This document shows positions 1 through 4,443 of a DNA stretch of 5,692 nucleotides, one piece after another. The stretch spans positions 1 to 5,692 of the forward strand of contig JAPCJU010000093.1 of NCBI GenBank assembly GCA_027886795.1, given 5' to 3'. A program made the position numbers and the translations under genes. Positions within the stretch are counted from its first letter, which is position 1. Every line of letters starts with the position of its first letter. Source of the stretch: Nitrososphaerota archaeon (lineage in GTDB: Archaea > Thermoproteota > Nitrososphaeria > Nitrososphaerales > CADDZS01). Under the pieces are notes generated by a model. That model saw only the letters and a list, made by a program, of their open reading frames with translations. It was not told the DNA's origin and did not search any database.

Positions 1-293
1 AGAGTTCCGCAGGTCGTAATTACAACGTCGCACAGCCTCCTTTTTACAAGCTCCTTGATCACTCCTCTATTGCCCGTTGAAATTATTGCCGCAGGAAATG
101 AGAGGAACTTTACGCACTTTGAATCTCGGCACATTGACTCCAGTATGTCCACGGAATCGGCGAGGTATCGAGCTTGAAATCCACCCGACGAACCCATCTG
201 AGTTATGATTTCGTTGACGCTGGAATTTTCGTTCAGCGAGATGTCCTTGACTCTGGGATACTCAGCGCGCGCTGCTTTTTTTGGGCGAGCCAT
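1..293 (-). CDS. dys: Deoxyhypusine synthase, N-terminal part (3' end cut by window edge)
   Basis: Reading the minus strand from the ATG at 293-291 gives 97 codons that stay open to the window edge. The translation carries the deoxyhypusine synthase N-terminal signature: VKDISL near residue 15, SGGFQARYLADSVDIL near residues 35-50, FLSFPAAIISTGNRGVIKEL near 63-82, and DVVITTCGTL at the edge. In this family the last motif leads into the NAD-binding HDxAR segment, here lost beyond the window. The enzyme uses NAD and spermidine to transfer an aminobutyl group to a lysine of translation factor aIF5A, in the cytosol. The gene diverges from nnrD, and a TATA-like element about 28-37 nt upstream predicts a nearly leaderless mRNA. 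The usual family Thr-Gly-Leu-Arg is Thr-Gly-Asn-Arg here, a mild variation. The identification is firm; only the first quarter or so of the gene is visible. Confidence 0.93.
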   Translation of the reverse strand, partial: MARPKKAARAEYPRVKDISLNENSSVNEIITQMGSSGGFQARYLADSVDILESMCRDSKCVKFLSFPAAIISTGNRGVIKELVKRRLCDVVITTCGT

Positions 294-319
294 ATTTTTA
301 TCCACTTTCACGATTGTTT

Positions 320-330
320 CTTTTATACTT
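320..330. promoter_or_regulatory. Divergent TATA-like element between dys and nnrD
   Basis: The 72-bp gap between the two divergent genes contains CTTTTATACTT, which reads AAGTATAAAAG on the other strand. In the minus direction its centre lies about 30 nt from the dys ATG, predicting a leader of only a few nucleotides. In the plus direction it would start transcription near 350, leaving about 16 nt before the nnrD TTG. No second convincing TATA box is seen in the gap, so both genes may share this element. This is inferred from sequence and spacing alone. Confidence 0.45.
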
Positions 331-365
331 GGTTCTGAAGCGAACTATTTCCGAGAGAGACATAA

Positions 366-1244
366 TTGACCGAGTTCACGGAAACTTCCGAGGATCTTCT
401 GAGGAGGGTTATTCAACCAAGAAGGGAAGACTCTCACAAAGGGGATAATGGTGTCGTTTGCGTTGTTGGAGGCAGCAGGATATTTCATGGGGCACCTTAT
501 TTTTCTTCAATGGCGGCACTACGGACCGGAGCTGACCTCGTATACCTTGGCGTTCCAAAACTTATTGCCGGTTCTATCCGATCGTTAAGTCCCGAGCTAA
601 TTGTATTTCCTATTGCCGATGCTAAGCTCACCACAGGTGCAGCTGACGCCTTGCTCAAGTGGCTTCCCGAAACTGATTCGCTCGTACTAGGCCCCGGAAT
701 GGGAAGGCAAAATTTGGACGGCGCGAAAAAAATTATTCGCGACCTATGCCTTGAGAGAAAGATCAGAGTTTCGCTCGACGCTGAGGCGCAGCATCTGGAA
801 ATCTTTTCCCTGATTAAGCACAAAGAATGCATAACGACGCCTCATCCCGGCGAGTTCAAGAGAATTTTTGGCGTCGACGCTGGAAATACTGTTGAGGAGA
901 GGATAGAATCCACAAAAAGAAAAGCCGCTGAGTGCGGAATCACAATTTTGCTAAAAGGCGCAAAGTCGGTCATAACCGACGGCGTCTCCGTCTATGTCAA
1001 TGGCGTTGGAAGCCCAGGAATGACTTGCGGTGGCATCGGTGACACGATTTCAGGTGTCATAGGGGCATTGATCGCGCAGACTGTTGACACAGATGTGAAA
1101 TCTGTCGAGGTTGCTGCAGCTGCATCCTACATTGTTGGACTATCTGGCAGACGTGCTGTCGAGTCTAAGGGATTTCACATCACGGCCACCGATATCATCA
1201 GTGAGATTCCATTAGTCCTCAAGAGATTTGATAGAGTCGTCTAA
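366..1244 (+). CDS. nnrD: ADP-dependent NAD(P)H-hydrate dehydratase (stand-alone NnrD)
   Basis: The 292-residue product is a single ribokinase-like domain of the YjeF C-terminal/CARKD family. It repairs hydrated NADH or NADPH, using ADP as phosphoryl donor and regenerating the reduced cofactor. Visible motifs in order are HKGDNGVVCVVGGS (residues 24-37), AALRTGADLV (50-59), LVLGPGMGR (106-114), LDAEAQ (137-142), TPHPGEF (158-164), LLKGAK (195-200) and the catalytic GSPGMTCGGIGD (215-226), with Asp226 as the expected catalytic base. Length fits the stand-alone form; the NnrE epimerase domain, often fused at the N terminus in bacteria, is absent and not elsewhere in the window. The TTG start is chosen because an in-frame TAA directly precedes it (363-365) and the conserved N-terminal HKGD block requires this end. 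The ribosome site is weak. It is followed after 23 nt by the methyltransferase gene, probably in one operon. Confidence 0.93.
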   Translation: MTEFTETSEDLLRRVIQPRREDSHKGDNGVVCVVGGSRIFHGAPYFSSMAALRTGADLVYLGVPKLIAGSIRSLSPELIVFPIADAKLTTGAADALLKWLPETDSLVLGPGMGRQNLDGAKKIIRDLCLERKIRVSLDAEAQHLEIFSLIKHKECITTPHPGEFKRIFGVDAGNTVEERIESTKRKAAECGITILLKGAKSVITDGVSVYVNGVGSPGMTCGGIGDTISGVIGALIAQTVDTDVKSVEVAAAASYIVGLSGRRAVESKGFHITATDIISEIPLVLKRFDRVV

Positions 1245-1250
1245 AATCCC

Positions 1251-1256
1251 GGAGGG
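1251..1256 (+). promoter_or_regulatory. Shine-Dalgarno site for the UbiE-like gene
   Basis: GGAGGG lies 11 nt before the TTG at 1268 and matches the expected archaeal anti-Shine-Dalgarno pairing. It supports the TTG start. Another TTG at 1260 runs into a TGA at 1269 in its own frame and is therefore excluded. The presence of a good site here, compared with the leaderless-looking starts of padR and gar1, fits an internal operon gene. Confidence 0.65.
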
Positions 1257-1267
1257 CTCTTGGTCTA

Positions 1268-2002
1268 TTGAAGGAAACGATCGAGACCCCGCCGGCTTTT
1301 GGTCTAAAGGAAGATTGGAACTCGATTCAAAGAACACTAGAAGAAATTATCCCGGTCTATGACAAGACCAACCGCTACATTTCGTTGGGGACTGACCTAA
1401 GAATCAGAAAGGCGGGAATAGCACTTCTACGGGAGGTAATGGGAACCGACGATTTTTTACTTCTAGATCTTGGTTGCGGTACTGGAAAAATGACCGATCT
1501 TTTTGGGGCGGCCACCCGTACCACGGATCGGGTTCTCCTGGTTGATCCAATCTTAGGAATGATGCGCATTGCAAGGTCCAGGACTAAAGCTCAGGGCCTT
1601 TTGGCAGTTTACGAAAATCTCCCCTTTCGAACAGGATCAATTGATGCCGCTATGGCCGGGTTTTCAATTCGGGACGCTAGGGATCTAAAAAGAGCGCTGA
1701 GTCAACTTGACGATGTTTTGAGACCTGGTGGGAGGTTTTTGATTGTTGATCTCTCGAAGCCGGATTCCAAGGTCAAAAGTGTCTTCATTTCGGCATATTG
1801 GCGCCTGATTGCGCCCGTCCTCGCTTTTGCTGCTGCTGGCAGGCAAGGGCTAAAATTCGCAGCTCTTTCAACGACTTATCGTCGGCTACCAAAACACTCC
1901 CAACTAGTAGAGCTGTTTCAAATGTGTGGTTTCAGCGTTGAAAAGAGCGAGTCTTTCATGATAGGCGGAGCGAGCGTGATTGTGATTCGAAAGAATGTTT
2001 AG
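1268..2002 (+). CDS. UbiE/MenG-family SAM-dependent methyltransferase
   Basis: This 244-residue protein is a class I Rossmann methyltransferase of the UbiE/MenG/COQ5 type. Its N-terminal block VYDKTNRYISLG (residues 30-41) resembles the UbiE signature YDxMNxxxSxG. SAM motif I is DLGCGTGKMTD (67-77), with an acidic residue after strand 2 in LVDPILGMM (91-99). ENLPF (116-120), a GFSIRDARDL segment (131-140) and VLRPGGRFLIVDLSKP (150-165) follow, as in UbiE. The tail has the family pattern of S-x-TY-x-x-LP (201-208), GF (221-222) and GGASVIVIRK (233-242). The family methylates the ring of demethylmenaquinone or related quinones, using SAM, at the membrane face; menaquinones are reported in ammonia-oxidising thaumarchaea. 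The substrate here is inferred, not shown. The hydrophobic stretch at about 173-190 matches the amphipathic region of the family. A SAM methyltransferase of another specificity remains possible. Confidence 0.82.
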   Translation: MKETIETPPAFGLKEDWNSIQRTLEEIIPVYDKTNRYISLGTDLRIRKAGIALLREVMGTDDFLLLDLGCGTGKMTDLFGAATRTTDRVLLVDPILGMMRIARSRTKAQGLLAVYENLPFRTGSIDAAMAGFSIRDARDLKRALSQLDDVLRPGGRFLIVDLSKPDSKVKSVFISAYWRLIAPVLAFAAAGRQGLKFAALSTTYRRLPKHSQLVELFQMCGFSVEKSESFMIGGASVIVIRKNV

Positions 2003-2013
2003 TGGAGCATTCT

Positions 2014-2032
2014 ACAAAATGAATTGATCATT
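2014..2032 (+). promoter_or_regulatory. Candidate PadR operator, copy 1 (upstream of padR TATA)
   Basis: ACAAAATGAATTGATCATT lies immediately upstream of the padR TATA element. It matches a second site at 2479-2497 in 16 of 19 positions, and the last nine bases, TTGATCATT, are identical. The core TGATCA is a perfect palindrome, as expected for a site bound by a dimeric winged-helix regulator. Position next to BRE/TATA would allow control of TFB/TBP loading. Assignment to PadR is an inference from placement. Confidence 0.42.
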
Positions 2033-2033
2033 G

Positions 2034-2040
2034 TTTTTAT
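2034..2040 (+). promoter_or_regulatory. TATA element of padR
   Basis: TTTTTAT (in GTTTTTATCC) is centred about 28 nt before the padR ATG. With the usual archaeal distance of about 26 nt from TATA centre to transcription start, transcription would begin at or within a few bases of the ATG, giving a leaderless mRNA. No strong Shine-Dalgarno sequence precedes the ATG, which agrees. Confidence 0.55.
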
Positions 2041-2064
2041 CCATCGCACTCCAGCTGGAAATTA

Positions 2065-2463
2065 ATGCCGAAGAATGCGAGCGAGGTCTTTGCCCCAAAA
2101 GGGCTCTTGAAGATGTTGATTCTAAAAATCGCATCAACGAAACCGGTCACGGGCGTTGATATTATGGCTGATGTCCCAAAAATGACGGAAGATCTCTGGC
2201 TGCCAAGCCCTGGTTCCGTGTATTACCTGCTCGGGGAACTGGTCGAAAACGGACTGCTGCTCCACATTCCTACCGGAGAGCCGGGACTAAAGCGATACGT
2301 CTCTTCCGAGAAGGGAAAACTCAGTCTGGAAAATTTCAAACTCGACGTCAGAAAAAATCTCTATCGACAGCTCGTGATGTTGAGAGTCCTTTCCGACTTG
2401 GCTGAAAATGATTCTCTTTCAGAAACAATTTCTTCGATTGCAAGAAAAATTTCTGTCCGGTAA
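2065..2463 (+). CDS. PadR-family transcriptional regulator
   Basis: The 132-residue product is a small winged-helix DNA-binding protein. The PadR domain covers about residues 12-90: GLLKMLILKIASTKPVTGVDIM (helices 1-2, 13-34) is followed by the hallmark W-x-PSPGSVYYLL (45-56), where PSPGSVY begins the recognition helix, then ENGLL (61-65) and the wing with KRYVSSEKGKLSL (76-88). Residues 91-132 form a short helical tail, the usual dimerisation arm of the short PadR class. No ligand-binding domain is present. PadR proteins are generally repressors released by small ligands; the ligand here cannot be told. The gene has its own predicted promoter. Related 19-bp motifs lie at both ends of it, just upstream of its promoter and that of gar1-tfb, so it may control itself and the next operon. 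ATG is the natural start given the TATA spacing. Confidence 0.88.
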   Translation: MPKNASEVFAPKGLLKMLILKIASTKPVTGVDIMADVPKMTEDLWLPSPGSVYYLLGELVENGLLLHIPTGEPGLKRYVSSEKGKLSLENFKLDVRKNLYRQLVMLRVLSDLAENDSLSETISSIARKISVR

Positions 2464-2478
2464 AGTGAAAAAGAAATA

Positions 2479-2497
2479 ACACAATGGTTTGATCATT
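2479..2497 (+). promoter_or_regulatory. Candidate PadR operator, copy 2 (upstream of gar1 promoter)
   Basis: ACACAATGGTTTGATCATT sits in the 77-bp padR-gar1 gap, about 12 nt upstream of the gar1 TATA-like element. It repeats the site at 2014-2032 with three mismatches. The two copies are in the same orientation relative to their downstream promoters, which favours a functional site over chance. The role as a PadR operator is inferred. Confidence 0.42.
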
Positions 2498-2509
2498 TCT
2501 CAAAAAACT

Positions 2510-2517
2510 CTTAAATC
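2510..2517 (+). promoter_or_regulatory. TATA-like element of the gar1-tfb operon
   Basis: CTTAAATC is preceded by the purine-rich CAAAAAACT, which could serve as a BRE. Its centre is about 27 nt from the TTG at 2541, so transcription would start at or next to the start codon. The sequence before the TTG (CGCGCTCG) offers no Shine-Dalgarno match, consistent with a leaderless mRNA. Confidence 0.5.
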
Positions 2518-2540
2518 GAAGGCAAAGAAAACCGCGCTCG

Positions 2541-2879
2541 TTGCAAGAAGCCGGAACAGTTCTTCACCTGGCGAAAAGCGGGCGGCTAATCATCAAAGCC
2601 AACTCTGCAATCAGGGAGGGCACAGTTCTCGTTGATGAAAAGGGAAGAAGCTCGGGCAAGGTCATGGAAATCATCGGCCCGGTCTCGTCTCCGTACTTGT
2701 CGGCGCAGCCTTTCACTGATCGGGTAGAAAGGCTTGTCGGAACCAAATTATTCGTTAGCGATGAAGCTCCGCAGGAATACAGAAAAAAAAGATACTCCCC
2801 TCACAAATCAGGCCCTTATCAAAATGATAGAGCCCGTGGATCTTCTAGGTCTGGCTCCAGACAAGATCGCAGGAGCTAA
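2541..2879 (+). CDS. gar1: H/ACA ribonucleoprotein subunit Gar1
   Basis: Gar1 is a small beta-barrel protein that binds the pseudouridine synthase Cbf5 in the H/ACA RNP and promotes loading and release of rRNA substrates. The 112-residue translation has the family core: GTVLHLAKSGRLIIKA (5-20), a turn with GTVLVDEKG (27-35), GKVMEIIGPVSSPYLSAQP (39-57) and LVGTKLFV (65-72). GKV-x(4)-GPV-x-x-PY is the diagnostic Gar1 pattern. Residues 80-112 form a basic, Arg/Ser/Gly-rich and probably disordered tail, reminiscent of RGG extensions. The TTG start is favoured because an in-frame TGA lies at 2490-2492, no ATG/GTG/TTG occurs between them in frame, and the TATA spacing fits. tfb follows after 3 nt, a pairing common in archaea. 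Length is normal for archaeal Gar1. Confidence 0.92.
   Translation: MQEAGTVLHLAKSGRLIIKANSAIREGTVLVDEKGRSSGKVMEIIGPVSSPYLSAQPFTDRVERLVGTKLFVSDEAPQEYRKKRYSPHKSGPYQNDRARGSSRSGSRQDRRS
2872..2875 (+). promoter_or_regulatory. Shine-Dalgarno site for tfb inside the gar1 3' end
   Basis: GGAG lies in the last codons of gar1, 7 nt before the tfb ATG. It fixes the ATG at 2883 as the start and couples tfb translation to gar1, since ribosomes finishing gar1 stop beside it. Confidence 0.6.
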
Positions 2880-2882
2880 GAA

Positions 2883-3824
2883 ATGTACCCCGAAAAAAGA
2901 GACGTTGGAATATCCGGCTTCAATCAGTGTCCTAACTGTCGTGGAATGCTGATCGGGGATCAGGAAAAAGGGGAGATTCTCTGCCCTCACTGCGGGTTTG
3001 TCGCAAAAGACCAAGGGATTGATATCTCTCCCGAGTGGAGGCAAATGGATTACGAAGAGCGATCCAAAAGGATTCGGGTGGGACTCCCGAGCACGTTTAC
3101 TCTTCATGATTATGGACTTTCAACTAACATCTCGGGCGACAATCGGGACTCTCAGGGCAGATATCTTGACCAATATAACAGACAGAATGCGCAGCGCATG
3201 CAAAAATGGCAAAGGAGGATCAGAACCTCGGCCGCTGGCGAGAGGAGCCTGTCGATCGCGCTGAGCAAGATTTCGGAAGCAGCAGACGTGCTAAGATTAC
3301 CGAGCTCAGTGATAGAGGAGGCCGCCCATATTTTTAGAAAGTCCGCAAAGCAGAGCGTTTCAAAGAGCAAATCGATAGCTGGAATGGCGGCAGCCTCACT
3401 GTATCTGGCGTGCAGGCGTAGCACTGTCAATCGATCTCTAAAAGAGATATCAACCGCTGTTGGCATTCAAGACAGAGCAGCTGCCAGATACTACAGGTTG
3501 CTACTGAACGAAGTCGAAAAAAACTACGTGCCACCGCCAACAGTGCAAAAATACATTTCAAAACTCATAAACAAGGAAAAAATAAACGCCAGAGTAGAGA
3601 GGCTGGCTCTGGATCTTGCGGACAGGGCAACTGAAAGTGAAATTTCGAGTGGCAAGACCCCCTCAGGTCTGGCAGCAGCTTATGTCTACATCGCGTCTGT
3701 AATCTGCAGTGAACACATTCCTCAACGTGAGATCGCGGAATTTGCCGAAGTTACCGAGGTCACTGTCAGGAATAGGTGCAGAGAAATCCTTGAGAAATTC
3801 ACGATAAGGCAGAAGCTCAGATGA
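2883..3824 (+). CDS. tfb: Transcription initiation factor B (TFB, TFIIB homologue)
   Basis: TFB binds the TBP-TATA complex, reads the BRE and recruits RNA polymerase. The 313-residue protein is full length for the family. The N-terminal zinc ribbon has Cys16-x2-Cys19 and Cys34-x2-Cys37. ISPEWRQMD (48-56) follows, then the B-reader/linker region RVGLPSTFTLHDYGLSTNI (65-83) and the SGDNRDSQGRYL segment. Cyclin fold 1 runs from about residue 118 to 212 and includes IAGMAAASLYLACRR (165-179) and LKEISTAVGI (186-195). Cyclin fold 2 runs from about 218 to 308 and includes TPSGLAAAYVYIAS (259-272), with a helix-turn-helix IPQREIAEFAEVTEVTVRNR (279-298) that contacts the BRE. It forms an operon with gar1. 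Archaea of this type often carry several TFBs; the gar1 linkage suggests that this is a principal copy, which is inference. A palindrome follows directly after the stop. Confidence 0.96.
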   Translation: MYPEKRDVGISGFNQCPNCRGMLIGDQEKGEILCPHCGFVAKDQGIDISPEWRQMDYEERSKRIRVGLPSTFTLHDYGLSTNISGDNRDSQGRYLDQYNRQNAQRMQKWQRRIRTSAAGERSLSIALSKISEAADVLRLPSSVIEEAAHIFRKSAKQSVSKSKSIAGMAAASLYLACRRSTVNRSLKEISTAVGIQDRAAARYYRLLLNEVEKNYVPPPTVQKYISKLINKEKINARVERLALDLADRATESEISSGKTPSGLAAAYVYIASVICSEHIPQREIAEFAEVTEVTVRNRCREILEKFTIRQKLR

Positions 3825-3830
3825 GAAAGC

Positions 3831-3852
3831 CCTTTCAAATTTGAAAGGTTTT
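3831..3852 (+). terminator. 18-bp perfect palindrome plus T4 after tfb
   Basis: CCTTTCAAATTTGAAAGG (3831-3848) is perfectly self-complementary and begins six bases after the tfb stop. As RNA it can fold into a stem of seven pairs with an AAUU loop, and TTTTAATCC follows. A terminator for the gar1-tfb operon is the simplest reading. An operator for the next gene is the alternative, since a perfect palindrome is also what a dimeric regulator would bind. Confidence 0.5.
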
Positions 3853-3868
3853 AATCCTACTTCCGACT

Positions 3869-3886
3869 AATTACTAATCTATATTC
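3869..3886 (+). promoter_or_regulatory. A/T-rich promoter region of the TFE-beta-like gene
   Basis: The stretch AATTACTAATCTATATTC lies 16-33 nt before the GTG at 3902 and contains two overlapping TATA-like candidates. The more upstream one (around 3869-3879) would place transcription at about the GTG; CTATATT (3879-3885) is slightly too close for that start. Which one is used cannot be decided from sequence alone. An alternative TTTTAATC at 3849-3856 would give a leader of about 24 nt. Confidence 0.35.
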
Positions 3887-3901
3887 CTTGGTGGCTTTGT
3901 A

Positions 3902-4339
3902 GTGGCTACACGCATTTCTAAACAACAAGAGGACGCCTTGCTAGATCTTACCTCTAATGTGTACAAGCTCGTCGTCGAACATGGGGGAGAAGGCGTTCTT
4001 CAAAGTGAACTTTGGAAGGAGTTGGTTTTGACCAGCCGCGATGGCTCGAGGTTGGCTATCCGATTGGAGAGGCGTGGAATGATTCGCCGAGAAAAGGTCC
4101 TTGATGGAGGAAGATGGACCTACAAGTTAACGCCGCTAAGGATGCCCGTCCAGATCCGCTCCATCGAAGAAGCCCCATGCATTACCTGTCCTTATGAAGC
4201 AAAGTGTTCAACGACGGGAGTCGTCAGTCCCCTGTCCTGTCCTTGGATTTCAGAGTGGGTGGTCAAGGAGTTTCGCGAATTGATCACTCCGCAAATTTCC
4301 GCCCCCATGAAACGAGTTGCCGCAGCCGCTATGCGCTGA
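3902..4339 (+). CDS. TFE-beta-like transcription factor (Rpc34/RPC39 family, Cys4 Fe-S motif)
   Basis: The 145-residue protein pairs a winged helix with a C-terminal cysteine motif. Residues 8-80 form the winged helix: a helix with DALLDLTSNVYKLVVEHGG, then GVLQSELWKELVLTSRDGSRLAIRLERRGMI (31-61), whose SELWKEL-x(8)-RLAIRLERRGMI part carries the recognition helix, and a wing (EKVLDGGRWTYKLTPLR, 64-80). Residues 93-113 hold Cys93-x2-Cys96-Pro, Cys102, and SPLSCPW with Cys113, followed by W119. This matches the C-x2-CP-x(4)-C-x-x-G-x(2)-SP-x-x-C pattern of human RPC39 and archaeal TFE-beta, which binds a 4Fe-4S cluster. TFE-beta works with TFE-alpha to help DNA melting and polymerase clamp opening; the alpha partner is not in this window. 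GTG is the first possible start after the in-frame TAA at 3875. Its place beside tfb is fitting. Confidence 0.8.
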   Translation: MATRISKQQEDALLDLTSNVYKLVVEHGGEGVLQSELWKELVLTSRDGSRLAIRLERRGMIRREKVLDGGRWTYKLTPLRMPVQIRSIEEAPCITCPYEAKCSTTGVVSPLSCPWISEWVVKEFRELITPQISAPMKRVAAAAMR

Positions 4340-4349
4340 GCGCTTTTTT
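4333..4349 (+). terminator. GC hairpin with T6 spanning the TFE-beta-like stop codon
   Basis: GCGC (4333-4336) and GCGC (4340-4343) pair around a three-base loop that is exactly the TGA stop codon (4337-4339). Six T residues follow at 4344-4349. The stem is short but GC-only, and the T-run alone would serve as an archaeal termination signal. Confidence 0.5.
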
Positions 4350-4351
4350 AC

Positions 4352-4378
4352 CGGGAAAAGCAATGTCGACTTTTCTCG
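4352..4378 (+). repeat. Inverted repeat in the TFE-beta-rlmE gap
   Basis: CGGGAAAAG (4352-4360) pairs with CTTTTCTCG (4370-4378) over nine positions with one G-U pair, around a nine-base loop. T-rich sequence (TATCTTCTTGATTTGATTTT) follows. It may back up the preceding terminator. It lies upstream of the predicted rlmE TATA element and so is probably not in the rlmE leader. Confidence 0.4.
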
Positions 4379-4392
4379 TATCTTCTTGATTT

Positions 4393-4401
4393 GATTTTAT
4401 C
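4393..4401 (+). promoter_or_regulatory. TATA-like element of rlmE
   Basis: GATTTTATC is centred about 47 nt before the rlmE GTG, predicting a start near 4423 and a leader of about 20 nt. That leader would hold the Shine-Dalgarno AGGTGA, so this promoter and ribosome site are mutually consistent, unlike the leaderless-looking padR and gar1. Confidence 0.4.
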
Positions 4402-4431
4402 TGCCATTTTGCTGAAGTACAATTCCATCTT

Positions 4432-4437
4432 AGGTGA
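4432..4437 (+). promoter_or_regulatory. Shine-Dalgarno site of rlmE
   Basis: AGGTGA matches the archaeal consensus GGAGGTGA and is 6 nt from the GTG at 4444. An in-frame TGA at 4435-4437 overlaps it and excludes any longer reading frame, so the GTG is the start. Confidence 0.7.
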
Positions 4438-4443
4438 AAACTA

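Noticed and set aside
55..65. TTGATCACTCC, repeated at 4280-4290, as further copies of the PadR-like operator
   Set aside because: Both lie inside coding sequence (dys and the TFE-beta-like gene), share only the TTGATCA core, and lack the left half of the 19-bp motif; chance is likely.
497..832. Minus-strand open frame of 111 codons inside nnrD
   Set aside because: It is antisense to the conserved core of nnrD, its translation shows no recognisable domain, and it has no promoter or ribosome site of its own.
2734..2952. Plus-strand frame of 72 codons across the gar1-tfb junction
   Set aside because: It overlaps the Gar1 C-terminal tail and the TFB zinc ribbon in another frame and has no motif; both overlapped genes are well supported.
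2808..3466. Minus-strand frames antisense to tfb (2808-3107 and 3152-3466)
   Set aside because: Both oppose well-conserved TFB domains and show no family signature or start signals.
3891..3907. Direct repeat of GTGGCT at 3891 and 3902 near the TFE-beta-like start
   Set aside because: A six-base repeat is expected by chance, and the first GTG meets a TAG after two codons, so it is not an alternative start.
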